DNA of 64,000 nucleotides from Candidatus Hydrogenedentota bacterium (GTDB lineage: Bacteria; Hydrogenedentota; Hydrogenedentia; Hydrogenedentales; JAEUWI01): contig JAEUWI010000008.1 in assembly GCA_016791475.1 (NCBI GenBank), forward strand, positions 112,529-176,528, in the 5' to 3' direction. Position numbers and translations under genes: made by a program. Positions 16,734-24,822 of the stretch are shown here, one piece after another (position 1 is the first letter of the stretch; every line of letters starts with the position of its first letter). The notes beneath the pieces were generated by a model. It searched no databases and was not told the DNA's origin. It saw nothing but the letters and a program-made list of their open reading frames with translations.

Positions 16734-17573
16734 ATGCACAGCCGTTCCGCGTCACGCAATCCCCACCCCATTTCCCGACGGGCCTTCCTCAGCGCCGCGG
16801 GTGTCGGTCTGGGTACGCTCTCACTGCCACGCGGCGCGCGTGCGTTGGACACGCCGCTTAAGCCGCCCAATATCCTCCTCATCATGACCGACGACCAGGG
16901 CTATGGCGATCTCTCGTGTCTTGGCAGCCCCCACATCGAAACGCCGCATCTGGACGCGCTCCACGCCGAAAGCACGCGCCTGAGCAACTTTCATGTCAGC
17001 CCCACCTGCGCCCCGACGCGCGCCGCCCTGCTGACCGGCCGTTACAACAATCGCGTGGGGGTATGGCACACCATCATGGGGCGATCAATCCTTCGGCGCG
17101 GCGAGGTGACGATGGCGGACTATTTTTCGGACGCGGGGTACAAGACCGGGATTTTCGGCAAGTGGCATCTGGGCGACAACTATCCCTACCGCCCGCAGGA
17201 GCGCGGCTTTCAGGAGTGCCTGGTCCATGGCGGCGGCGGCGTGGGACAGGCCCCGGATTTCTGGGGCAATGACTATTTCGACGACACCTATCTTCACAAT
17301 GGGGCGCCCAAACCCTTCAAGGGCTATTGCACGGATGTGTGGTTCGAAAATGCTGCCCGGTTCATCGAGGCCCACCGCGATAAGCCCTTTTTCTGCTACC
17401 TACCCACCAACGCCCCCCATTCGCCCTATCGCGTCGCGCCCGAGTACAGCCAGCCCTTCAAGGACAAGGGCCTGTCGGACGACCAAGCCAATTTCCATGG
17501 CATGGTCCAGAACATCGACGACAATGTGGGCCGCATGCTCAAGCGACTAAACGAATTGAATTTGACAGAAAAA
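16734..17573 (+). pseudogene. sulfatase, N-terminal part, interrupted by an antisense group II intron
   Basis: This is the first 280 codons of a TAT-exported type I sulfatase. The signal SRRAFLSAAGVGLGTLSL comes first, then the metal-binding start NILLIMTDDQGYGDLS, the formylglycine site C-A-P-T-R (Cys92, in PTCAPTRAALLTGRY) and GIFGKWHLGD. It breaks off after NVGRMLKRLNELNLTEK. The rest of the enzyme resumes beyond 19486. ATG 16734 is preferred over GTG 16677. Because the intron is on the opposite strand it cannot be spliced from the sulfatase mRNA, so the gene should be inactive. Confidence 0.9.
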
Positions 17574-17615
17574 ATAGGGGTAGGGAAGGCCGGTCACCCA
17601 GCCTCCCCTCCCTCC

Positions 17616-17648
17616 GAACCGTACGTGCGGTTCTCCCGCATACGGCTC
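17616..17648 (-). ncRNA. group II intron domain V
   Basis: On the minus strand this 33-nt hairpin begins GAGCCGTATGCGG and ends CCGCACGTACGGTTC, the near-invariant catalytic domain V of bacterial group II introns. It lies 42 nt from the intron's 3' end, leaving room for domain VI with its branch-point A. Confidence 0.9.
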
Positions 17649-17662
17649 TCCGGTCGGTGGTT

Positions 17663-19021
17663 TCATCTAAATGACTTTCTGGCGTCGGCTTGGAGCTGAG
17701 CAAGAGAATACAGCCCAAGTTTCGCAAAGAATCGGTTTGGCCAGTTCAAATGGTCTCTCCACCCTCGACTTCTTCCTCTACGTCCCTGTCGTCCCCTGAG
17801 TATGCTGCGCAGTCGACTTCGTATCCAGCTATCCATGGTTCGCAGGCTCGAAGTGTTGCTGTGCTTGAAGTAGCCAAACCAACCCCGGAGAATCGGGTTC
17901 AACAGGGTGATTATGGTCTCCATGCTATGGCCATTGGTGCGTCGTGTTAACAGCCGCACCCGGTCGCGCAGTTTGGTACTGGCCTTTCTCCCTGCCCATC
18001 GCCGTATCTTCTTGGCGCGGGTCTGCTGGAATCGATAGCCGAGAAAATCAAACCCCTCTCCCACCTCGTTAAGGTTGGCGATTCGGGTTTTCTCCGGATG
18101 CAGGGAGAGCCCCTGCTCCTCGCACCATTGCCGTAGCAGTTCCAGCGCGGCTTGCGCCTCGTCCTGACTGTCGCAGACAATGACGCTGTCGTCGGCGTAT
18201 CGAACCATCCGGTGGCCGTGTCGGGCCATGAGATGGTCCAGCGGGTTCAGGTAGATGTTCGCCAGCAGGGGACTGATGACGGCCCCTTGCGGGGTGCCTT
18301 CTTCCGGGGTCCAAGCGCCCGCATCTTCCATGACCTCCTGATTCAGGAAGGTTCGTATCAGCGCAAGAACTCGGCTGTCCGCTATGCGCTCTTCGACCCG
18401 ACCCATCAGTATTTCGTGAGAGATCGTGTCAAAGCACTTGCGGATGTCCGCGTCCACAACGTAGAGACTGCCCGCTTTGAGGCTTCGGTCCACTACGCGT
18501 AGCGCATCCTTGCAGCCACGGCCCGGTCGAAATCCAAAGCTGTTCTCGTGGAACTCTCGCTCGAATATCGGCTCGAGGACGTTGCGCAATGCGGTCTGGA
18601 CCACCCGGTCACCCACGCAGGGGATACCCAGAGGCCGCTTTTCCGCACTGCCCGGTTTGGGAATATACCGCCGCTTGATCGCCTTGGGCGTGTAGGTGCT
18701 TTCCCGTAGTGCTTCCGACAGCTGCTCCAGGTATTGGTCCTGAAACCGTTCGTACTGTTGGACCGTTACGTTATCCACACCCGGCGCACCCTTGTTCGCG
18801 ATGACCTTTCTGGCTGCGGCGGCGAGGTTCTTCGGACGGTAGACCTTGTCAATGAGGCTGAACCATACGTCTCCTTTCACACCCTCTTCGAGTGCCGATA
18901 GCATGCGGTCGGTCCAGACAGCCGGTTCCACCCATGCCCACCGGGCGCGGATGTCTGACGCTTGCGTAGCCGTTGCCGACACTGGCGCGTCTCTCAATTC
19001 CGGTCCTTCTGTTCTTTCCAC
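17663..19021 (-). CDS. ltrA: group II intron reverse transcriptase/maturase
   Basis: A 452-residue intron-encoded protein. RT domain: GAPGVDNVTVQQYE, the RPLGIPCVGDRVVQTAL block, FGFRPGRGCKDAL, GTPQGAVISPLLANIYL and the catalytic Y-A-D-D in MVRYADDSVIV. Maturase (X) domain: LLNPILRGWFGYFKHSN. A basic C-terminal tail (RGRQGRRGRSRGWRD) presumably binds DNA. No HNH endonuclease domain is present, so mobility would use nicked or replicating DNA. It starts at GTG 19021 with an upstream AGGAAGGTGG. All catalytic motifs are intact, so the element may still be active. Confidence 0.95.
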   Translation of the reverse strand: MERTEGPELRDAPVSATATQASDIRARWAWVEPAVWTDRMLSALEEGVKGDVWFSLIDKVYRPKNLAAAARKVIANKGAPGVDNVTVQQYERFQDQYLEQLSEALRESTYTPKAIKRRYIPKPGSAEKRPLGIPCVGDRVVQTALRNVLEPIFEREFHENSFGFRPGRGCKDALRVVDRSLKAGSLYVVDADIRKCFDTISHEILMGRVEERIADSRVLALIRTFLNQEVMEDAGAWTPEEGTPQGAVISPLLANIYLNPLDHLMARHGHRMVRYADDSVIVCDSQDEAQAALELLRQWCEEQGLSLHPEKTRIANLNEVGEGFDFLGYRFQQTRAKKIRRWAGRKASTKLRDRVRLLTRRTNGHSMETIITLLNPILRGWFGYFKHSNTSSLRTMDSWIRSRLRSILRGRQGRRGRSRGWRDHLNWPNRFFAKLGLYSLAQLQADARKSFR

Positions 19022-19486
19022 TATCCACCTTCCTGCGCCGCCTTCGCTCCACGGGCATTACCCCGCTTCATCACTACTACGGGCGCTCTGACTGCTGAAG
19101 GGGCGGCTCTTCGGCTCATCGGAGCATGAACACCGCTCTTGCCCCCCTCAGCTCTCCCTTCTTCACGTACACCGTCTTCCAACCATTCCACCTCCAATCA
19201 CCCCACAGTCCCCGACCATCGCTTTTACATTCGTCTTGCTGGCACCTGCCTGGACGCCTTGCCCCTTCCGGGGTGGAGTCAGCAGTTTTTCTTTTAAGCC
19301 ATCAGCGTGGCCGGCCTGTTCCGGGCTTCGCCTTATCGTGGCAGGCTCGCCGGACTGCATGGCCGAATCGAGTTCGTCATCCTGCGGACTGGTCGTTCAC
19401 CTCGCGTTATTCCCCACCTCGCCTCGCGGTCGACGCAGTTACGTTTGGTTACTGAGGTAAGACGCCATTCAGGAGTGGACTCGCAC

Positions 19487-20447
19487 CACTCTGGCGATGT
19501 ACGCCCGAAGGCATACCACGATCGTCATCTTCATGACGGACAACGGCACGGCGGCGGGTGATCGCGCGAACATGCGCGATCAGAAAGGCAGCGAATACGA
19601 GGGCGGCCACCGCGTACCCTGCTTCATCCGATGGCCCGGAGGCAATCTCTCCAAAGGCCGCGACGTGCCCATGGTCTCGGCCCACTTTGACCTTCTCCCC
19701 ACACTCCTCGATCTTTGCGGTGTGCCCGCCAAGGACGATGCGTCCTTCGACGGGATCAGTCTCCGGCCCTGGCTGGAAGACCCGCAGGCACAGGAGCCGG
19801 GCCGATCGATCATCGTGGATTCTCAACGGATTGAGCATCCGGAGAAGTGGCGCAAGTCGGCGGTGCTGGAGAAGAACTGGCGGCTTGTCAACGGAAAGGA
19901 GCTTTACGACGTCCAGACCGATCCCGCACAACAGGTTGATCGCGCCGCCGAGTTCCCCGATCACTTAGCGCGGCTCCGCAACGACTACGAAGCCTGGTGG
20001 TCGGATGTTTCCCCGAGTTTTGACCAGTACTGCCCCATCCTCATCGGCGCGCCGGGTCAGGGACCCGCTGTGCTCAGCAGCCACGACTGGCATGGCGAGC
20101 ATCCTGCCTGGAACCAGAATCAGATATTGAAGGGCGCGGCGGGCAATGGCTTCTGGGCCATTGAAATTGCCGAGGCGGGGGCCTACCAGTTCGACCTGCG
20201 CCGCTGGCCCACGGAAGCAAGTGCGCCGATCCGGGGCGCACTGGAAGGCGGTGCGGCGCTGGCGATTAGCCAGGCCGAAATTTCCATCGGCGATCAGGCA
20301 CTGTCCGCACCCGTGGGCGAGGCCGATCACGCGACGCGCTTCACGATGATGCTGGAGAAGGGCGAGACGCGACTAAGGACCGAGTTCACCTGCGATGACG
20401 GCAAGGAACGGGGGGCTTACTATGTTGTCGCTGAGCGCGTGTCCTAG
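19487..20447 (+). pseudogene. sulfatase, C-terminal part
   Basis: The reading resumes with TTIVIFMTDNGTAAGDR, the conserved second metal-site region (TDNG), then GSEYEGGHRVPCFIRWPGG and the C-terminal sulfatase subdomain. A ~120-residue tail follows that may be a jelly-roll or binding domain (AIEIAEAGAYQFDLRRWP). Joining 17573 directly to 19487 leaves the halves one base out of register at a run of six A's. Joining 17573 to 19515 gives the natural-looking ELNLTEKTTIVIFMTDNG in frame. The 3' end overlaps the convergent methyltransferase stop by 4 nt. Confidence 0.88.
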
Positions 20448-21202
20448 CGAACACGCGCCACCACGAAAACCGACACCCCGAAGGGCAGCGGGCGCCACCG
20501 CATACAGGCCCGCTCCACGGCCAGCAGCGCACCGAGCAGGCGATTGATGATCAGGTTCCCCGCCTTCACATCGGACGTGCCGGGCGGAACCCAGCGCCGC
20601 AGCAGGCGCACGGCGCAGATTGCGGGGAAGAGGGCCGTGTTCCAATAGGTCGACTCGACCACATCGAAGCCCGCTTCGCGCAGCAGTCCATTGATCTGGC
20701 CCCGGGTGAAGCGCCGCCCCGTCTGCACGGCCACATCATGCGATGAGTAGAGCCACTGGTAGGCCGGCACATTGATCACCACCACGCCGCCCGGCGTCAG
20801 CACCCGCCGAAGCTCGCTCAACACCCTCCCGGGGTCGGCCACGTTCTTGTGATAGAGCACATCCAGCACCAGCGCCACATCCGCGCACCCGGTCGCGATG
20901 GGAAGAGAAGTGCCATCCCCCCGAACCAGAGGCACAATGCCCCGCGCGCGGCAGAACGTCAACGCGTCGGGGTTGAAATCAAGCGCCGCGACCAGCCGCT
21001 TGCCGAAAAGACGGGACGCCATACCGCCCGTTCCGCAGCCGATATCCACGATGCGAGACGCGGAAGGCGCGTGGCGCGCGAGCGCGTGGAGCACGAGCGT
21101 GTGGAGCCCGCGATACCACCAGTGGGCGTCTTCGACGGCGCGCATGCACGCGTACTCTTCCGTATTCACGGTTTTGCGCTCCTCCTCGTTCCGTGCTACC
21201 AT
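20444..21202 (-). CDS. class I SAM-dependent methyltransferase
   Basis: A 252-residue protein of the Methyltransf_11/UbiE-like type. SAM motif I is IVDIGCGTGGMAS near residue 52, motif II the acidic ALDFNPDALTFC, and motif IV CADVALVLDVLYHKNVAD, followed by LTPGGVVVINVPAYQWLYSSHD. The family's N-terminal HWWYRGLHTLV segment (near residue 28) is common in methyltransferases of lipid or glycan pathways. The C-terminal ~60 residues are hydrophobic and basic and may touch the membrane. It is divergent from the ankyrin lipoprotein gene. The methyl acceptor is unknown. Confidence 0.85.
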   Translation of the reverse strand: MVARNEEERKTVNTEEYACMRAVEDAHWWYRGLHTLVLHALARHAPSASRIVDIGCGTGGMASRLFGKRLVAALDFNPDALTFCRARGIVPLVRGDGTSLPIATGCADVALVLDVLYHKNVADPGRVLSELRRVLTPGGVVVINVPAYQWLYSSHDVAVQTGRRFTRGQINGLLREAGFDVVESTYWNTALFPAICAVRLLRRWVPPGTSDVKAGNLIINRLLGALLAVERACMRWRPLPFGVSVFVVARVR

Positions 21203-21261
21203 GACCCCGATGCGGGGCGTATTGTCGCGTCTGACGGGCGCGGAATCAAGGATCTTTGGGC

Positions 21262-22059
21262 ATGAGACACGGACTTGCAGCAGCTTTGTTGCTGATGGCG
21301 TTTGGGACCTCCCTCTGGGGCTGCGAAGCCCGGGTCAACCGGGAGCGGGACAACTACGGCTTTCTGGAACTTCACAAGGCCGCCCGCGAAGGCAATGTGG
21401 CGCTGGCCCAGAAGCTCATCCAGGAAGGGGCCAAGGTCAATCTGACCGATATGGACGGCATGACGCCGCTTCATTCCGCCGCGAAAAATAACTTCCTCGA
21501 CCTTGCCACCCTCCTGCTGAAGAACCACGCCGACGCCACTATCTTGACCGAGGAGGGCTGGGACGCCCTTCACCTGGCCGCCTGGCGCGAGCATCCGGAA
21601 ATGGTGAATCTACTCCTCAGCTTCGGCGCCACGGCCAACCGCAAGACGGATCGGGGCTGGACCGTGGTCCACATGGCGGCCTTCAAGGGCAACATTCCGG
21701 TCCTCGACGCCATCAACCGCGACTGGCCCGCCTACCAGACCACGGAGCGGCCTTCGCTGGATGATCTGGACAAAGATGGGAACGCCCCGATACACCTAGC
21801 ACTGAAGCAGGGGAAGTTGCAGATGGCCAATTTCCTCGTAATGAAACGGGCCAAGCTCAACATTGCCGACAAGGATGGGAGCACGCCGCTCCATCTGGCC
21901 ATTCCGTCGGGTGATGTGGAGCTCGTTCGACTGATGGTTTCGCAAGGGGCCGACGCAAATGCGCGCAATGGCGCGGGAAAAACGCCCTACACGCTCTGCG
22001 CGGAGCAGAACAACGTCCCCATGGCCCAGATTATTCTCGCGGCGGGCGGCCTCCAGTAG
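21262..22059 (+). CDS. ankyrin-repeat lipoprotein
   Basis: A 265-residue lipoprotein (lipobox SLWGC near residue 20) composed almost entirely of ankyrin repeats. About seven are visible, for example DGMTPLHSAAKNNFLDLATL, EGWDALHLAAWREHPEMVNL, DGNAPIHLALKQGKLQMANF and DGSTPLHLAIPSGDVELVRL. Ankyrin repeats bind proteins; the location should be the periplasmic face of a membrane. Its stop is 6 nt from that of the convergent pseudopilin gene. A second ankyrin lipoprotein lies beside the window's other pseudopilin gene, suggesting a functional link. ATG 21262 is taken as start. Confidence 0.88.
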   Translation: MRHGLAAALLLMAFGTSLWGCEARVNRERDNYGFLELHKAAREGNVALAQKLIQEGAKVNLTDMDGMTPLHSAAKNNFLDLATLLLKNHADATILTEEGWDALHLAAWREHPEMVNLLLSFGATANRKTDRGWTVVHMAAFKGNIPVLDAINRDWPAYQTTERPSLDDLDKDGNAPIHLALKQGKLQMANFLVMKRAKLNIADKDGSTPLHLAIPSGDVELVRLMVSQGADANARNGAGKTPYTLCAEQNNVPMAQIILAAGGLQ

Positions 22060-22065
22060 TCGCCC

Positions 22066-22911
22066 TCAGATTCCGATCCGGTCCACCAGATCGGCCCACG
22101 CCCGATTCACGGGGAAGGGGCCCGGATACTTGACCCATTCCACATGGCCGTCCATATAGAGGACGTTGGCCCCGCCCGGCAGGTGATTGAAGCCCTGGGG
22201 GTTGAGGTCGATGCGATCATAGACGACGGCGACACTGGTCTGCGAGATGTCCGCGGCCGACGGGTTGTTGATGTCGGTAATCTGGAACCGCTCGACCCCC
22301 TCCCGGATACGAAACACCTGATGGGTCTCGCCGAAATCGTCGGTGAAGGACCAGGGGCTCTTCAATCGCTCCGGACTTGGGTCGTCCAGAACCGCCAAGA
22401 AGCCGTTGAGGAAAGGCTCGCTCACATCGCGGGTGCCTTCCTCCTCGATCCACTTGGTTTTGAAAATGAAGCCCGTGTAAAAGTAGGAAAGCTGGTCGAA
22501 CAGGCACGGGTTGGCCGAACCGCCCTCCCGGGTGCCGCCGGGGCCGTCGGGACGGTTCCAGCGGCCTGATCGCTCTTCTTGAATAGCGTTGAAGCCCGAA
22601 GGGCAAACAAGGACGCGGGCGTCGGCTAGATATTCGGGATAGATCGCCTTCCCATCGAACATCATGGTACGCGTGTTTTTCACATCGCAATTGGGGCCGA
22701 CATAGCTGTGTATCGGCGGAAAGTCCCCATTGCTCTCGCTGGCGTACATTTTAAAGGCCAGCCCCATCTGGCGAATGTTGTTGGAGCAACTCGCGCGACG
22801 CGCGGCTTCGCGGGCTCGGGCCAGGCCGGGTAACAACATGGCGGCCAGAATACTGATAATCGCCACCACCACCAGCAATTCGATCAGAGTAAAGCCAGTA
22901 CGTCGGCGCAT
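22066..22911 (-). CDS. prepilin-like (DUF1559-type) pseudopilin with H-X9-DG motif
   Basis: A 281-residue type II secretion/type IV pilin-like protein. The prepilin peptidase site and N-helix are [20 protein letters not shown]. The helix continues as [16 protein letters not shown]. The C-terminus has the H-X9-DG signature ([18 protein letters not shown]) typical of the very large pseudopilin families of Planctomycetes and related phyla. After cleavage it would be N-methylated and assembled in a pseudopilus. No secretion machinery genes are nearby, as is usual for these scattered genes. The [13 protein letters not shown] block is shared with the pilin at 43539. Confidence 0.9.
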   Translation of the reverse strand: MRRRTGFTLIELLVVVAIISILAAMLLPGLARAREAARRASCSNNIRQMGLAFKMYASESNGDFPPIHSYVGPNCDVKNTRTMMFDGKAIYPEYLADARVLVCPSGFNAIQEERSGRWNRPDGPGGTREGGSANPCLFDQLSYFYTGFIFKTKWIEEEGTRDVSEPFLNGFLAVLDDPSPERLKSPWSFTDDFGETHQVFRIREGVERFQITDINNPSAADISQTSVAVVYDRIDLNPQGFNHLPGGANVLYMDGHVEWVKYPGPFPVNRAWADLVDRIGI

Positions 22912-23008
22912 GGTAAGAATCTCCCGGCACCAGGGTGCCCGATCAGTAGCTCACTGAATAACAGGATAGCACCAAAACCCTAATAACGCAACTTCAATTC
23001 TTGCATTT

Positions 23009-24106
23009 CTACGGAAAGAAGCGCCGGATGGCAACAACCACCTCGTCGACGGCGGTCAGTTCCATTTCGGGGTAGAGTGGCAGGGAAAGCACGGCAGAGC
23101 AACGCTGCTCCGCCACAGGAAAATCGCCCGGGCCATACCCCAGAAAGCCATAGGCCGGTTGCAGGTGCACCGGGATGGGATAGTGCATCAGGGTCTGCAC
23201 CCCCTGCTCCCTCAGAAAGGCTTGCAATTCATCGCGCCGTTCACAACGCACCGGATAGAGGTGGTGGTTCGACACCGCCCAGCCGGCCTGCGGGGGCAAT
23301 TGAATTGGAAGTCCGGCGAGTCCGGTCGCGTAGCGTGCCGCCAGAACGCGGCGCTGCTCATTCCACGTGTCCACATGGGGAAGCTTGGCCCGGAGGATAG
23401 CCGCCTGAATCTCGTCGAGGCGACTGTTAAAGCCCGGCACCACGTGGTGATAGCGGGTTTCCTCGCCATAGTTCCGGAGCATGCGCAGGGCGGCATCCAG
23501 CGTCGGGTCGTCCGTTGTGACGGCCCCGGCGTCGCCGTAGGCCCCGAGATTCTTCGAAGGGTAAAAGCTGAAGGCCGCCAGATGCCCCAGGGTGCCGCAA
23601 GGACGTCCCTTGTACAGCGCGCCATGAGCCTGAGCACAGTCCTCGACGACGGTCAATCCATGTTCCCCGGCAAAGGCCATGATTGGATCCATATCGCAGG
23701 GGTGCCCGTAGAGGTGCACCGGAACGATGGCGCGGGTCCGCTTGCTGAGCACGGCCGCCAGCTTCTCCGGATCAAGGGTGAGCGTTTCCGGGTGGGCATC
23801 GACCAGCACAGGCGTCGCGCCGCTTGCCCCGATGCCGGCGATGGTGGGCACGCAGGTATTGGCCACCGTAATGACTTCATCGCCATGACCCACACCGACC
23901 GCACGCAGGGCCAGATGAATGGCCTCGGTACCAGAGCCGACACCGACGGCGTATCGCGTCCCCACCCAGGCGGCGAATTCCGTCTCAAATCCGGCGCATT
24001 CTTCGCCCAGCACATACCACGAGCGATTCAACACCCGGTCGATGGCTTCGCGCACCTCCGCTTCAATCGCGCGAAACTGGGATTGAAGCTCCACAAAGGG
24101 GACCAC
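23009..24106 (-). CDS. DegT/DnrJ/EryC1 family PLP aminotransferase
   Basis: A 365-residue PLP-dependent sugar aminotransferase. The N-terminal block FVELQSQFRAIEAEVREAI and GVGSGTEAIHLALRAVGVG are followed by the conserved VVEDCAQAHGALYKGRPCGT. The PLP-binding lysine is in SFYPSKNLGAYGDAGAV near residue 185. These enzymes convert a nucleotide-linked ketosugar to an aminosugar for surface glycans. It is the last gene of a three-gene minus-strand operon with a GT2 and an ArnT-like enzyme; only 2 nt separate it from the GT2 stop. Substrate unknown. Confidence 0.9.
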   Translation of the reverse strand: MVPFVELQSQFRAIEAEVREAIDRVLNRSWYVLGEECAGFETEFAAWVGTRYAVGVGSGTEAIHLALRAVGVGHGDEVITVANTCVPTIAGIGASGATPVLVDAHPETLTLDPEKLAAVLSKRTRAIVPVHLYGHPCDMDPIMAFAGEHGLTVVEDCAQAHGALYKGRPCGTLGHLAAFSFYPSKNLGAYGDAGAVTTDDPTLDAALRMLRNYGEETRYHHVVPGFNSRLDEIQAAILRAKLPHVDTWNEQRRVLAARYATGLAGLPIQLPPQAGWAVSNHHLYPVRCERRDELQAFLREQGVQTLMHYPIPVHLQPAYGFLGYGPGDFPVAEQRCSAVLSLPLYPEMELTAVDEVVVAIRRFFP

Positions 24107-24108
24107 GT

Positions 24109-24822
24109 TCAGCCGTCCTTTCCCAGAAGCACCATCCGCACCCAGAGTCCGGTCAGATTGCGCGCGACACGGAAGATCCGGGAAAAATTGAAGAACTGTG
24201 ACTTGCCGTGGTGCCGGTCGTAGTGATGGACGGGCACCTCCGTCACGCGGCAGCCCGCCCGCTGGATCTTGGTCATCATTTCGGCGCAGATCACGCCACT
24301 GTCGCTCTTGAGCTCCACCTTGTCGAAGACGCTGCGCCGGATTAACCGAAAATCACAATCCACATCACGAATCTTGAGTCCGAAAGCCGTTTTGACGAGG
24401 TGGTGATAGATCCGGCCGATGATGATGCGGTGGAGCGGGTCGTGGCGGGTGATTTTGTAGCCCTGGACCACATCGATATCGTCCGAAATCTTCTCCACCA
24501 GCCGATCCAGCTCGCGCACGTCGTACTGGGCATCGCCGTCGGTGTAGAAGATCCACTCCTTCGTGGCGGAGGCGAAGCCGCTGCGGAGCGCACCGCCGTA
24601 GCCCCGGTTTGCTTCGTGGCGCTTGACGCGCACTTGGGGAAAGTGCCGCTCGATCTCTTCCAGCAGGTCCAGTGTGTGATCGCCACTGCCGTCATCGATA
24701 AGGGTGATGTCATAGTCCAGACCGAGACGCTCCGCCGTGCGGATAGTCAGCATGACCATGCTGCCCATGGTGCCCCAGTCGTTGTAACAAGGATAGAAAA
24801 TAGAGACGCTTGCCATGTTCAC
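24109..24822 (-). CDS. family 2 glycosyltransferase (polyprenyl-phosphate sugar transferase type)
   Basis: A 237-residue GT-A enzyme. The nucleotide-sugar block VSIFYPCYNDWGTMG opens it, then ITLIDDGSGDHTLDLLEEI, NRGYGGALRSGFASA and the metal-binding DXD in FYTDGDAQYD. The length and the DVDCDFRLIRR region resemble dolichol/polyprenyl-phosphate mannose or glucose synthases, which make a lipid-linked sugar donor. This fits the neighbouring ArnT-like enzyme, which uses such donors. It overlaps that gene by 4 nt (ATGA). There is no transmembrane domain. Confidence 0.88.
   Translation of the reverse strand: MNMASVSIFYPCYNDWGTMGSMVMLTIRTAERLGLDYDITLIDDGSGDHTLDLLEEIERHFPQVRVKRHEANRGYGGALRSGFASATKEWIFYTDGDAQYDVRELDRLVEKISDDIDVVQGYKITRHDPLHRIIIGRIYHHLVKTAFGLKIRDVDCDFRLIRRSVFDKVELKSDSGVICAEMMTKIQRAGCRVTEVPVHHYDRHHGKSQFFNFSRIFRVARNLTGLWVRMVLLGKDG

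Larger units (their letters stand above)
17574..19486 (-). mobile_element. group II intron inserted antisense in the sulfatase gene
   Basis: A complete-looking bacterial group II intron of about 1913 bp on the minus strand. Its 5' end is GTGCGAG (from 19486). It encodes a reverse transcriptase/maturase (17663-19021), then has a classic domain V (17616-17648) and a GC-rich domain VI hairpin, and ends ...CCCCTAT at 17574. All parts needed for splicing and mobility are visible. The ~460-bp 5' region before the reading frame would hold domains I-IV. If these boundaries are right, 28 nt of non-sulfatase-like sequence lie between the intron and the resumed sulfatase reading. Confidence 0.9.
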
